A stretch of DNA of 64,000 bases from DYFC01 sp041658585 (GCA_041658585.1 JBAZZX010000007.1:27074-91073); one strand, 5' to 3'. Shown: positions 27,732 to 37,649, numbered from the stretch's first letter. The notes: generated by a model from the sequence alone, not told the origin. Numbers and translations: made by a program.

Positions 27732-29306
27732 ATGCTCACAGTATCGGTAACAGTCCTTGACCCGGACCCTAATGTATTTCTCAACCTGATGAAATCGTTG
27801 AAGCAATACACCCCGGAAATGACACAACTTCTTATTTTCGATAATGGATCAGTATCAAAAGATTTCGTCAATATTGCAGAGCAGCATTTCGGGACTTCTC
27901 TCGCCGACCACAAGGTGAAACTCGAAATCACCCATAGTGACAAGAATACAGGCTTCGCTGCTGCGCATAACCGGAATCTCACACGGGCTCAGGGAAAATA
28001 TTTCGCGGTGCTTCATGATGATGTCCAGTTTTTCGACCAATGGGCCACTTCCATGATCAGCGTTCTTGCGGGGAATTCAAAAATTGCACAGGTAGGTCCC
28101 AAGACAAATGTCTTTAATACACTTGCAGGAGACAAAATAGGAGTATGGGAAGATACCGAAAACCCGGAGTATTGTGAAGGAAGCTGCTTTATTATGCCCG
28201 TCTCCCTGGCAAAAAAATACGGACTTTTTGACGAACAATTCCAGTATCACTATTTTGAGGACATGGATTTGTCCCTGCGTTTGAGGAAAGATGGATACAC
28301 GCTGAAAAGTGTCGACATTAAATGGCAGCATCTCAGAAGCCAGACATCCGTCCGGTTGATGCAAACTAATCTTGACCTGCCCGGCTATTACGTCGTAAAC
28401 GAATACCTGTTCAGGAAACGCTGGCATTCTTATATGGCAAAGCAGAGGTTTGGAAAAACTATTGTCATAAAGAGGGGGGCTGAGATCGAAGATGTGTACC
28501 TCACTTTGCCTGTCATTGAGGCATTGAGAGAAAAGAATCCCGACAGCCTGATACTTCTCATGACGAATTTTAATGACGCAGTTGAGGGCTGTTTTGATAT
28601 TGACGGGTATGTCACATTCAATTCCCCGGTCCCGTGCGACGAGTTCATCGATCTCGATTTTACCTATGAAAAAGACTTCCGGAAACATATAGTTGATTGT
28701 TACGCAAAGGTTGCAGGCGTTAAGCCGAAAAGAAGAACGGGAACACTCTATACCCAAACCAAAGACACTGATTACATTAACAATGTTCTGAAAGACTATC
28801 CTGAGTTTGTCGCACTCGATTTCAGCGACTCCGTACCAGGCAGGCAATGGAGCAGGCAGAACTATGTCGAACTCGGAAGACGCCTTAAACAGGACGGATT
28901 CAAAATCGTTACCGTCGGCAAAACCGCTGCACAGCATCCCGATTTTCTCGATCCCGATCTGAATCTCGTCAATGTGCTATCACTGCAGCAGACAGGTCTT
29001 GTCATTTCAAAGAGCAATATTTTCATCGGCAGCGATGATATCCTTGCCCACTTTGCACAGACAACGCAAACTCCGCATATAATATTGTTCGGCGCTACCC
29101 AGCCTGAGTACATAATGGATACTGCCTTGCCGATGTTCATTCCCATAAGAACTCCTGTTGCATGCAGAGGGTGCAGGCACAGGTTCGCCGCCGGTGTCCA
29201 CATTAACTGCCCGCGCAGCTTCACATGCATGGAAGCGATCACTGTTGACATGGTATATGGAATTTTCAAGGAAGTCATGGACCGGCTCAAGTCTCAGCGG
29301 AAATGA
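27732..29306 (+). CDS. GT2-GT9-like bifunctional glycosyltransferase fusion
   Basis: The first about 230 residues are a GT-A family 2 domain: NTGFAAAHNRNLTRAQGKYF, the metal-site VLHDDVQFFD and the EDMDLSLRLRKDGY acceptor motif. From about 240 a GT9-like domain follows: IVIKRGAEIEDVYLTLPVIE, DSVPGRQWSRQNYVELGRRL, FIGSDDILAHFAQTTQTP and ILFGATQPEYIM. A Cys-rich stretch CRGCRHRFAAGVHINC near the end may bind zinc. I chose ATG 27732 because AAGGAG abuts the upstream ATG 27726 but is six bases from this one (524 residues). Two sequential sugar additions by one polypeptide are likely. Confidence 0.85.
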   Translation: MLTVSVTVLDPDPNVFLNLMKSLKQYTPEMTQLLIFDNGSVSKDFVNIAEQHFGTSLADHKVKLEITHSDKNTGFAAAHNRNLTRAQGKYFAVLHDDVQFFDQWATSMISVLAGNSKIAQVGPKTNVFNTLAGDKIGVWEDTENPEYCEGSCFIMPVSLAKKYGLFDEQFQYHYFEDMDLSLRLRKDGYTLKSVDIKWQHLRSQTSVRLMQTNLDLPGYYVVNEYLFRKRWHSYMAKQRFGKTIVIKRGAEIEDVYLTLPVIEALREKNPDSLILLMTNFNDAVEGCFDIDGYVTFNSPVPCDEFIDLDFTYEKDFRKHIVDCYAKVAGVKPKRRTGTLYTQTKDTDYINNVLKDYPEFVALDFSDSVPGRQWSRQNYVELGRRLKQDGFKIVTVGKTAAQHPDFLDPDLNLVNVLSLQQTGLVISKSNIFIGSDDILAHFAQTTQTPHIILFGATQPEYIMDTALPMFIPIRTPVACRGCRHRFAAGVHINCPRSFTCMEAITVDMVYGIFKEVMDRLKSQRK

Positions 29307-29330
29307 TTTGTCTCAGACATATAGTAATCT

Positions 29331-30857
29331 ATGAATAATGAATCATTGACTGTTATCTTCTCAACAAGATCCGACAATCCCGCATTTCAGGATCACATTC
29401 GTGAAACCTGTGGAATCAAAGACGTCGAGATACTCCAGTTTGTAAACAACGGTGAATATGCATTGACGGAAATCTACAACAGGGGTCTGCGGGAATCAAG
29501 GAATACGGTTGTCGTCTTCACCCATGACGACGTCGTCTTCGAACACGGGAGTAACTGGGGGAGGACCATTCTCAAACACTTTCGTGAAAGTGAGTTCGGA
29601 ATCCTGGGAAAAGCGGGAACAACAAGTATTACCACATCAGGCAAATGGTGGGATGAGTTGCATCTTCTGGTCGGGATTGTATGGCACGAGGGTATACACC
29701 CTGATACCGGCAAACTTGCGACATGGGAGAATAGCTACAGCGGTGATTTCGGAGATAAGATAATCGAAACAATAATGGTAGACGGGGTCTTTTTTGCGGT
29801 ACACAAAGAAAGAATCCGTAAAGGATTCGACGAAAACATCAAAGGTTTCCATTTCTACGATGTGGATTTCGGCCTTGTAAACCATCTTGAGGGAGTCATG
29901 GTCGGCGTTATTTTCGATATAAAAATAATCCATAAATCAATCGGAGAGACAAATAACCAGTGGGAACAAAACAGGTTAGTCTTTCTCAATAAATGGAGCT
30001 CCCGCCTTCCCTATCACATCGAGCCTGAAGTCATGTATGGTGACACCGGTACAATTTTAAGTGAAGGACCCGCTGTTGCGATCATCATCCACGTTCAGAA
30101 TGGTTTCGATTCCCTGGTCCGCTGCATTGAAAGCATCAGGGGAAAATCGCGCTATACCAACTATAAGCTCTATATCGCTTTCAGAACCCCTGATTCCCGG
30201 ATAACACAAAGGTTCGACGATGCGCAAGATATAATTCTTGTTCAATCTTCCGCTGCCAGCCACGCCGGAATCATGAACAACATCGTAAAAAACCATGTCC
30301 TTTCCGATACGGACATACTCATCTTCTGTCATGACGATGTAGAACTCCTGAATGACGCCGTATCGTTGTGTGTCCGGATATATGCCGAAAATAAACAGGA
30401 AATAGGAACACTCGGTATCAGGCTGCATCTCGGCAACAATAAGATACAGCATGCCGGCATTCAACTAACTATCGGCAAAGATGAGCAGTTGAGGATTTCC
30501 CATAAAGGATACGGGAGTTATTATAATTATACTGTCGGGACAGAGCGTGACATCTTCAGCAACTCCGGCGCTTTCATGATGGTGAGCAGAGAACGTTTTC
30601 TATCGCTTGGCGGCTTTTCCGAATGGTACATGCAATGGTTTGAGGATATCGATCTCAATTTCAGATTGGTCCTCGCAGGCAGGATAAATTATTTTTCCGG
30701 GGAGGCTGCCGGATACCACTACGAACTGGAGACAGCAAACGATCACGCTGAAAGTTTGAGGAAAAAGTCCGAAGACCTCAGGAACCTGCTTGGTTATATC
30801 CACAGGAACTTGAATAATCCAATAGTAATGAAACATCTGAAGTTTATATATGCATAA
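29331..30857 (+). CDS. Two-domain GT2 glycosyltransferase
   Basis: The 508-residue protein contains two GT-A domains. The N-terminal one (about 1-225) starts ESLTVIFSTRSDNPAFQDH with FTHDDVVFEHGSNW as the nucleotide/metal site. The C-terminal one (about 240-480) has ILIFCHDDVELLNDA as metal site and GAFMMVSRERFLSLGGFSEW followed by WFEDIDLNFRLVLAGR, the canonical GT2 ED/acceptor region. It immediately follows the GT2-GT9 fusion (24-base gap) and probably works in the same glycan assembly line. Both catalytic sites look complete. Confidence 0.87.
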   Translation: MNNESLTVIFSTRSDNPAFQDHIRETCGIKDVEILQFVNNGEYALTEIYNRGLRESRNTVVVFTHDDVVFEHGSNWGRTILKHFRESEFGILGKAGTTSITTSGKWWDELHLLVGIVWHEGIHPDTGKLATWENSYSGDFGDKIIETIMVDGVFFAVHKERIRKGFDENIKGFHFYDVDFGLVNHLEGVMVGVIFDIKIIHKSIGETNNQWEQNRLVFLNKWSSRLPYHIEPEVMYGDTGTILSEGPAVAIIIHVQNGFDSLVRCIESIRGKSRYTNYKLYIAFRTPDSRITQRFDDAQDIILVQSSAASHAGIMNNIVKNHVLSDTDILIFCHDDVELLNDAVSLCVRIYAENKQEIGTLGIRLHLGNNKIQHAGIQLTIGKDEQLRISHKGYGSYYNYTVGTERDIFSNSGAFMMVSRERFLSLGGFSEWYMQWFEDIDLNFRLVLAGRINYFSGEAAGYHYELETANDHAESLRKKSEDLRNLLGYIHRNLNNPIVMKHLKFIYA

Positions 30858-30875
30858 CCCACGGTCCACCATGTT

Positions 30876-31140
30876 GTCACCCTGAGCCTGTCGAAGGGTC
30901 AAAGAGTCAAAGGTCGAGGAGTTAAAGAGTTAAAGAGTCAAAGAGTCATGGTTCGACAAGCTCACCATGCTGTCACCCTGAGCCTGTCGAAGGGTCAAAG
31001 AGTTAAAGGGTCAATGGTTCGACAAGCTCACCATGCTGTCACCCTGAGCCTGTCGAAGGGTCAAGAGTCGTGGTTCGACAAGCTCACCATGACACACTTT
31101 ATGATGTCATCCTGAACCGTGAGTTTGTCGAGGGATCAGG
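30876..31140. repeat. Array of GAGCCTGTCGA hairpins in a tandem unit of about 60-65 bases
   Basis: Units with stem ACCCT/AGGGT start at 30876, 30972 and 31038, alternating with inverted ATGGT/ACCAT units and short AAAGAGTTAAAGAGTC stretches; a degenerate unit ends near 31140. The array fills the whole 316-base gap between two glycosyltransferase genes and shows no coding potential. Confidence 0.9.
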
Positions 31141-31173
31141 TTATATAACATAATTTACTTGTGAGGTTAAACA

Positions 31174-33501
31174 ATGAATAATGAATTATCTCTTAAAACT
31201 GCTATCGAACAGCAACAGGCAGGCAAACTGGATGAAGCGGAGCATGCCTACCGGGAAATCCTGCAGAGTGAGCCTGAAAATGCCGACGTGCTTCATTTTC
31301 TCGGAATACTTCTGTTTCAAAAGAAGGACAATGATTCGGCCTTGGCAATGATCAAAAAAGCCATTCAGATCAATCCGGGCAATGCAAATGCATACTATAA
31401 TCTGGCGGGCATCCTTCAGGATATCGGAGAGCTTGACGAGGCATTAACATATTATCAGAAAGTCATCGAGATTAATCCGGATGTTGCCGATACTTATAAT
31501 AGTATTGGCGCTGTACTTCAGAAAAAAGGACAGCTTGATGATGCTATAACTCACTTCAGAAAAGCACTGCAAATGAACCCGCAACTGGCGGTGACTCAAC
31601 TCAATCTGGGGTATGCATTACATCAGAAAGGACAACTCGACGAGGCCATAACCTGTTATCAGAAAGCCATTGAGATCAATCCTGAATTCGATGACGCCTA
31701 TTATAATCTTGGTGTTATCTTTCAGGCACAGGGGCGCCTTGACGAAGCTTTGGTAAATTACTACAGTACGATGCACCACAACCCTGATAAAGTCGACGTC
31801 CATAACAACGTAGGTATTATCCTGAAAGCAATGTGGCAACTGGATGGAGCAGTGGCCAGTTTCAGAAACGCCTTAGGGATCAACCCCGACATCCCGGAAA
31901 TCTGGAGCAATCTCGGGAATGCTCTTCACGATAAGGGCGAAATCATCGAGGCCATTAAAGCCTATCAGGGGGCGCTTAAACTTAATCCCGACATGTTTCA
32001 AACCCACTATGATATGGGGAACGCGCTGAAAGAAGAAGGAAAGACGGAAGAAGCAATTTCAGCTTATGACAGGGCGATTGAATTGAAGCCCGGTCTTTTC
32101 AAGGCAAGCTGGGCCCGGTGCATGGCGCTTCTGCCGGTCATATATAATAATGAGCAGGACATAGGAAGGACACGCGATCTATATCGTGAGGAACTCCTGA
32201 AATTACAGGAGCGCCTCTCCCTTCAAACTCCGGATGACGTCGATGCCGCAGCGGAAGCAGTCGGAAGCCAACAGCCTTTCTATCTCGCAGCGCAGGGATT
32301 TAATGACAAAGAGTTGCAGAAAATATATGGAGCGATGGTATGCAAAATCATGGCCGCAAAGTATCCTCAATGGGCAGTCAATCCGTCCTTGTCTCCTACG
32401 CCTGATGGTGAGCCAATCAGGGTTGGAATTGTATCAGGGTACTTTTATCGGCATTCAAACTGGAAACTGCCCATTAAAGGATGGGTTGAGAACCTTGACC
32501 GGAAGCGCTTCAGCCTCCACGGCTATTACACAGGGAGAGAAAAGGACAAAGAGACGGATGCGGCGCGTGCCTGTTTCAGCAGATTTGTTGAGGACGTCTT
32601 TTCTTTTGAAAAGCTTTGTGAGACAATCCGGAATGATAATCTCCATATTTTGATATTTCCCGAAATAGGCATGAATCCGATATCTCTGAGGCTTGCATCT
32701 CTGCGACTTGCTCCTGTTCAGTGCAATTCCTGGGGGCATCCTGATACATCCGGCCTTCCGACTATTGACTATTATCTGAGCAGTGAGTTGATGGAACCGC
32801 CTGATGGCGACAATCATTACACGGAACACCTTATACGTTTACCGAATCTCTCTGTTTATTACACACCTCTGGAAATACCTGAAACTGAATCGAAGCGTGC
32901 ATCCTTCAACCTTCGTGAGGAATCTGCGGTATATCTCTGCTGCCACGCTCTCTTCACCCATCTGCCTCAATATGACGAGATATATACTCGTATTGCCCGG
33001 CAAGCCGGCGATTGTCAGTTTGTTTTCATCGCCCATGAAAGTGAACCAATTACAGAAAAGTTCCGCACAAGAATGCGCACTGCCTTTGAAACATCCGGCC
33101 TGGATGCCGACAGGTATCTTGTATTTCTCCCGATACTTGATCCTTCGAAATACCATTCACTCAACTGCCTTGCCGACGTTTTCCTCGATACCATTGGATG
33201 GTCCGGAGGGAACTCCACATTCGAGGCCCTTGCTTGCAACCTGCCCGTCGTAACACTCCCGGGAGAATTCATGAGAGGAAGGCATTGCTCCTCTATCCTT
33301 AGGATGATGGGTCTTACAGAGACCATAGCCGGCTCACTTGATGAGTATGTTGAACTGGCCGTCCGTATTGGAAAGGATTCCGGATTCCGGCGTTCGATTT
33401 CGGATAAAATCGCGGCAGATAAACATCTGATATATCAGGACCAGACATGTATCACAGCCCTTGAGGAATTTATTAAGAAGGTTGTCCGGGAAAAGTTGTA
33501 A
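31174..33501 (+). CDS. TPR-GT41-like glycosyltransferase, divergent
   Basis: The 775-residue protein has about nine TPRs (residues 1-310; LDEALTYYQKVIEINPDVAD), an insertion, then a GT41-type catalytic part from about 414 (VGIVSGYFYRHSNWKLPIKG) with LRLAPVQCNSWGHPDTSGLP and NSTFEALACNLPVVTLPGEF. It is much more divergent than the two upstream GT41 proteins, for example WGHPDTSG instead of WIGYPATTG, and belongs to the larger bacterial SPINDLY-like group (COG3914). GAGGT seven bases before the ATG supports the start. Its shared N-terminal repeat cap ties it to the same array. Confidence 0.88.
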   Translation: MNNELSLKTAIEQQQAGKLDEAEHAYREILQSEPENADVLHFLGILLFQKKDNDSALAMIKKAIQINPGNANAYYNLAGILQDIGELDEALTYYQKVIEINPDVADTYNSIGAVLQKKGQLDDAITHFRKALQMNPQLAVTQLNLGYALHQKGQLDEAITCYQKAIEINPEFDDAYYNLGVIFQAQGRLDEALVNYYSTMHHNPDKVDVHNNVGIILKAMWQLDGAVASFRNALGINPDIPEIWSNLGNALHDKGEIIEAIKAYQGALKLNPDMFQTHYDMGNALKEEGKTEEAISAYDRAIELKPGLFKASWARCMALLPVIYNNEQDIGRTRDLYREELLKLQERLSLQTPDDVDAAAEAVGSQQPFYLAAQGFNDKELQKIYGAMVCKIMAAKYPQWAVNPSLSPTPDGEPIRVGIVSGYFYRHSNWKLPIKGWVENLDRKRFSLHGYYTGREKDKETDAARACFSRFVEDVFSFEKLCETIRNDNLHILIFPEIGMNPISLRLASLRLAPVQCNSWGHPDTSGLPTIDYYLSSELMEPPDGDNHYTEHLIRLPNLSVYYTPLEIPETESKRASFNLREESAVYLCCHALFTHLPQYDEIYTRIARQAGDCQFVFIAHESEPITEKFRTRMRTAFETSGLDADRYLVFLPILDPSKYHSLNCLADVFLDTIGWSGGNSTFEALACNLPVVTLPGEFMRGRHCSSILRMMGLTETIAGSLDEYVELAVRIGKDSGFRRSISDKIAADKHLIYQDQTCITALEEFIKKVVREKL

Positions 33502-33518
33502 TTCTAACTCAACGGTAA

Positions 33519-33746
33519 AATGTCATGGTTAGTACAAGTGTCATGGTGAGTACAAGTGTCATGGTGAGTCGTAAGCTTGTCGAGTGGTGAGCTTGTCGAA
33601 CCATGGCTTTTCATTTCAACCCTTCGACAGGCTCAGGGTGACAGATTACTGATACCGTGCAAATGTCATAGTTAGTACAAGTGTCATGGTGAGCTTGTCG
33701 AACCATGGCCTTCACCCTTCGGCAAACTCAGGGTGACAGATTACTG
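33519..33746. repeat. Array of GAGCTTGTCGA hairpins with TAGTACAAGTGTCATGGT repeats
   Basis: Copies of AGTACAAGTGTCATGGTGAG repeat three to four times; mixed hairpins carry ATGGT/ACCAT and ACCCT/AGGGT stems, and the segment GTGACAGATTACTGAT occurs twice. The array fills the gap between the two TPR genes. Confidence 0.88.
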
Positions 33747-33759
33747 ATGAGGATAAACT

Positions 33760-35415
33760 ATGGACGTAAACAAGGCGCTTCAGGAAGCCCTCAAACATCT
33801 TCAGTCCGGAAACTTGCAGGCCGCCAGGGACATTTATACCCGGATATTGAATATTCATCCCGACAATATCAATGCCCTGCATTTTCTTGGACTGGCCCAT
33901 TATCAGGAGGGTGATCTCGATACCGCACTCCGGTACATTACAAAAGCAGTGGTTCTCGGTCCAAATTATGCCGATGCCCATAATAATCTCGGCAATGTTC
34001 TTCTGGACATGGGCCGCACAGACGACGCTGTGACCTGCTTCAGGAAAGCCATATCATTAAACCCCGGTCTCTGTAACGCCTATATTAATTTGGGGACCAT
34101 TTTTCAGAAACAAGGGAATCTCGATGAGGCCGTCAACTATTATGAGAGGGCCGCGGAGTGCGACCCGGTCAGTGCAGAAATACATTTTACTCTGGGGCTC
34201 ATTCATCAGCAAAAAGGAAACATCGATACGGCAATAGATTGCTACAAAAATGCGGTACGGCACGATGCAGACTTTTTCCCCGCCAATCATGCCCTTGGAA
34301 TCACCCTTCAGAATAAAGGGTTGATTGCCGATGCGATCCCCTTCCACCAAAAGGCTATACAACTGAATCCAACCATACCCGAACTTTATTATAATCTTGG
34401 GGTCGCCCTACAGGAAACCGGACATTTCGACAATGCCATTGATCAATACCGGAAAGCAGTAGAATTGAAGCCGGATTATGCCGAATCGTACCTGAACATA
34501 TCACTCATCCATCTGCTGACAGGTAATTTCAAAGACGGATGGAGAGAGTTCGAATGGCGGTGGAAATCGGAATTGTCCGGCACTCGTACATTTTCCCAAC
34601 CTTCATGGGACGGGTCAGATATCAGGGGACGTACAATTTTAGTTTACGCCGAACAGGGACTGGGAGATACGATCCAGTTTATACGTTATGTACCTCTGCT
34701 TGCACGACGCGGCGCAAAGGTCATTGTAGAATGCCAAAAGGAACTGACATCTTTGCTGAAAGATGTGGGAGGGATAGACCAAATCATTGAGCGGGGCAAC
34801 CCCCTGCCCGAGTTTGATGTGCACTGTCCTCTTTTAAGTCTGCCATTGCTCTTTAATACAACCCTTGAAAATATACCGGCAGAGATACCGTATATTTCTG
34901 CTGACCCGACAAAAGTCAAAAAATGGAGAGGCAAGGTCGAACAGGTCAATGCAAAACTGAGAATCGGACTGGTCTGGGCAGGGAAGCCAACATATCAGAA
35001 GGTGAGGCATCGCTCCTTTCCACTTGCATTATTTGCGCCTCTGGTGGATTTTAAAGGAATTGCGCTGTACAGTCTGCAGAAAGGAGAAGCATCTCAACAG
35101 GTCAAAAATCCTCCGGAGGGTTTAAAGATCGTTGACTACACCGAAGAAATTACTGATTTCTCTGATACTGCCGCGTTCATTGAAAATCTCGACCTGATCA
35201 TATCCGTCGATACCTCTGTCGCACATCTGGCCGGCGCAATGGGAAAATCAGTATGGACACTCATACCCTTCATTCCGGACTGGCGTTGGCTGCTGAATCG
35301 TGAGGACAGCCCCTGGTATCCGACTATGAAGCTGTTCAGACAGCCGGAACCCGGCAACAAACAGGCAATTATAGAGCAACTCATAGAAGAACTTCGGAAG
35401 AAAATTCTAATTTAG
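33760..35415 (+). CDS. TPR protein with GT9-like C-terminal domain, paralogue of 25777-27435
   Basis: TPRs span about 1-255 of 551 residues, starting MDVNKALQEALKHLQSGNLQ. The C-terminal domain parallels the 25777 protein: EFEWRWKSE linker, AEQGLGDTIQFIRYVPLLAR near 297, GLVWAGKPTYQKVRHRSFPL, NLDLIISVDTSVAHLAGAMG, and a terminal EDSPWYPTMKLFRQP that is almost the same in both copies. GAGG lies eight bases before the ATG. The two copies are separated by a GT2 pair and a GT41 gene, suggesting dispersal rather than recent tandem duplication. Confidence 0.87.
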   Translation: MDVNKALQEALKHLQSGNLQAARDIYTRILNIHPDNINALHFLGLAHYQEGDLDTALRYITKAVVLGPNYADAHNNLGNVLLDMGRTDDAVTCFRKAISLNPGLCNAYINLGTIFQKQGNLDEAVNYYERAAECDPVSAEIHFTLGLIHQQKGNIDTAIDCYKNAVRHDADFFPANHALGITLQNKGLIADAIPFHQKAIQLNPTIPELYYNLGVALQETGHFDNAIDQYRKAVELKPDYAESYLNISLIHLLTGNFKDGWREFEWRWKSELSGTRTFSQPSWDGSDIRGRTILVYAEQGLGDTIQFIRYVPLLARRGAKVIVECQKELTSLLKDVGGIDQIIERGNPLPEFDVHCPLLSLPLLFNTTLENIPAEIPYISADPTKVKKWRGKVEQVNAKLRIGLVWAGKPTYQKVRHRSFPLALFAPLVDFKGIALYSLQKGEASQQVKNPPEGLKIVDYTEEITDFSDTAAFIENLDLIISVDTSVAHLAGAMGKSVWTLIPFIPDWRWLLNREDSPWYPTMKLFRQPEPGNKQAIIEQLIEELRKKILI

Positions 35416-35539
35416 AATATTTATGAAAAAACATGCTGCTTTGTCTGGAATAACAACACAGTTTCATATTAAAATAATTGAAAGTGCATTGTGATATTTT
35501 TGATGAATAAAACTTCTGTTTTTATCGCTGCAAACATAT

Positions 35540-36577
35540 ATGAATAAGTTCGTAAATATCGGCATAGCCACTTTCAACAGGCTTGAATACACAAAGAAAT
35601 GTATCGAATCTGTATTAACATACACCGATTATCCACATGTAATTACGGTTGTTGACAATTACAGCCAGGATGGCACAAGAGATTTTCTGAACGACTTAAA
35701 ATCAAAAGGATTAATAAAGAATCTTGTTTTACTCAATGAAAACATCGGCGTTGCAAAAGCGTCAAATATTGCATGGCTTTCGGAGTCGGAAGCCGGATAT
35801 TATTTAAAACTCGACAACGATATCGTCATACAGAAATCTCCGTGGCTTACCCCGATGGTAGAAACAATTGAGTGTATCCCTGTTTCAGGCGCTGTCGCAT
35901 ACAATTTTGAAAAAATAAGTTATCCACTTCAGGCAATTAATGGTCATCCTGCCAGATTGAAACATGGCAATCTCGGCGGAGCGTGTGTCTTAATCCCAAA
36001 GCGAACTGAAAAGTTGCTCGGTTATTGGTGCGAAGATTATGGTTTATATGGGCAGGAAGACCTTGATTACGGCATTAGAATTCAGTTGGCAGGCCTGTTA
36101 AATGTATATATGGAAGACGAACAAATCGCGACACATAGGGATTCCGGTGAAAATAAAGAATATGCCGAATGGAAAAACAAACAGTTCGAAAAAAATAATA
36201 ACTATGAGAGAATTGCAGACAATGTGTACGGATTTTTCAAAGGTTTCAGGTCCTTATATTATAGGTCTGCTTATGCCGAGACATATCTTTCACTCAGTGA
36301 AAACCCTTTATATAATGACGTTCAAGATGCTCAGAATAAAATGCATGCTTTAATCAGCAGCAGAAATTATGATGAAGCAATAAAAGAAGCGGAACTGCTG
36401 CTGCATGGGTATCCGGGTTTTGCTTTCTTGCACAACTTTCTGAAATCCATTTATCAAATAAAGGAAAATGCAATAAAAGCTGCTTACCACCACGAACAGG
36501 CAAAATTAATCAATCCCTTTATACATGAAATTCCGCCCAATCTTGCCGATTTCTTTGAACAAGTTATGAAGACATGA
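35540..36577 (+). CDS. GT2 glycosyltransferase with TPR-like tail
   Basis: The 345-residue protein opens with a GT-A domain: VNIGIATFNRLEYTKKCIES, VVDNYSQDGTRDFL, the metal motif LDNDIV near 94, and YGQEDLDYGIRIQLAG as acceptor region. The last about 90 residues are helical (DAQNKMHALISSRNYDEAIK) and look like degenerate TPRs. DNA here is visibly more A/T-rich than the upstream array. The ATG has no strong ribosome site. It may extend the glycan made by the flanking TPR enzymes. Confidence 0.85.
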   Translation: MNKFVNIGIATFNRLEYTKKCIESVLTYTDYPHVITVVDNYSQDGTRDFLNDLKSKGLIKNLVLLNENIGVAKASNIAWLSESEAGYYLKLDNDIVIQKSPWLTPMVETIECIPVSGAVAYNFEKISYPLQAINGHPARLKHGNLGGACVLIPKRTEKLLGYWCEDYGLYGQEDLDYGIRIQLAGLLNVYMEDEQIATHRDSGENKEYAEWKNKQFEKNNNYERIADNVYGFFKGFRSLYYRSAYAETYLSLSENPLYNDVQDAQNKMHALISSRNYDEAIKEAELLLHGYPGFAFLHNFLKSIYQIKENAIKAAYHHEQAKLINPFIHEIPPNLADFFEQVMKT

Positions 36578-36590
36578 TCCAAGATTGAAA

Positions 36591-37649
36591 ATGAACATTG
36601 ACGAAACAATCCAATTGGCCCTTGAGAACCTGCAGTCAGGGAATCCAGAACAAGCAGAGAATCTTTTATACAGGGTTCTGTCGGTACAGCCGACTAATAT
36701 TAACGCCCTTCACTTCCTCGGACTTGTCTATTACGAAAGCAAAAATTACGACCTTGCAATAGAATATATCAAAAAAGCGCTGTGTCTTAACCCGTCATAT
36801 GCGGACGCATATAACAATCTCGGCCTTGCCTTACAGGAAAAAGGAGAATTGAATGAAGCGATTATGTGCTATCAGAGAGCCATCGATCTGAAGCCCGGTT
36901 TCGAGACCGCGTATTCCAATCTCAGAAATCTCTTGTCCGAGAGCGGATATTTTAACATGGCCGTCAGAGATTATAACGAAGCTCTTTTCAAATGCATCAA
37001 GTTTATGGAAGCCGCCTCGGATGAAACTAAAACAAAAAGAAATAGTATTAATATTCTTGTCACCGGGACAGGCAGATGCGGTACTGGCTATATGGCGAAG
37101 CTCCTGACAAGTGCCGGGTTCCCATGCGGGCATGAAGAAATCTTCAGCTTTCTTGTTAATACCGAAAAATTGCTTCATAACCAACCTATATGTGAAAGTA
37201 GTTGGCTTGCGGTACCATTCCTCTCCTCACCACAGTTGTGTGAGACTACGCTTATACACGCTGTTCGAAATCCTCTGCGCACTGTCCAGTCATTAATAGA
37301 AATCAAATTCTTTCTTGAAAAGAACTTTTACTATCTATTTTCCGAACATTTTCTGCCGGAATTAAAGACATTGAAGCCGGACAAGTCACCTTTTTATTAT
37401 TTCATGGAGTGGACAAAGATGATTTTACAATATGAGAAGGGAGAAAGATACTTCCGTCACAGAGTAGATGACGACCCTGTTCCATTAATTAAGAGACTTG
37501 GAGGAGACATAACACATCTTTTTTCAAATACAGCGTATAACACAAGAAGGAAGCTCGGATCAAACCTACAATTAACTCCCGATGATATACCTGATGACTA
37601 CAAAACTGAATTTTTAGAAATATCAGAGCAAATAGGCTATAAGCTTTAG
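36591..37649 (+). CDS. TPR-sulfotransferase-like fusion
   Basis: The N-terminal about 115 residues are TPRs beginning MNIDETIQLALENLQSGNPE, close to the caps of the TPR-glycosyltransferases. The C-terminal part has the sulfotransferase P-loop-like motif ILVTGTGRCGTGYMAKLL near 156 and HAVRNPLRTVQSL as the 3'-PB-type segment. ATG 36591 is preferred over TTG 36585 (352 residues). The likely donor is PAPS and the acceptor a glycan or protein already bound by the TPRs. This swaps a sulfotransferase onto the same scaffold used for sugar transfer. Confidence 0.78.
   Translation: MNIDETIQLALENLQSGNPEQAENLLYRVLSVQPTNINALHFLGLVYYESKNYDLAIEYIKKALCLNPSYADAYNNLGLALQEKGELNEAIMCYQRAIDLKPGFETAYSNLRNLLSESGYFNMAVRDYNEALFKCIKFMEAASDETKTKRNSINILVTGTGRCGTGYMAKLLTSAGFPCGHEEIFSFLVNTEKLLHNQPICESSWLAVPFLSSPQLCETTLIHAVRNPLRTVQSLIEIKFFLEKNFYYLFSEHFLPELKTLKPDKSPFYYFMEWTKMILQYEKGERYFRHRVDDDPVPLIKRLGGDITHLFSNTAYNTRRKLGSNLQLTPDDIPDDYKTEFLEISEQIGYKL

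Noticed and set aside
28077..28937. 286-codon minus-strand ORF in the GT2-GT9 fusion
   Set aside because: Antisense to clear GT motifs.
30876..31140. Regular repeat array as CRISPR
   Set aside because: Spacers are themselves repeats of the same family, the units are inverted hairpins, and no cas genes are present.
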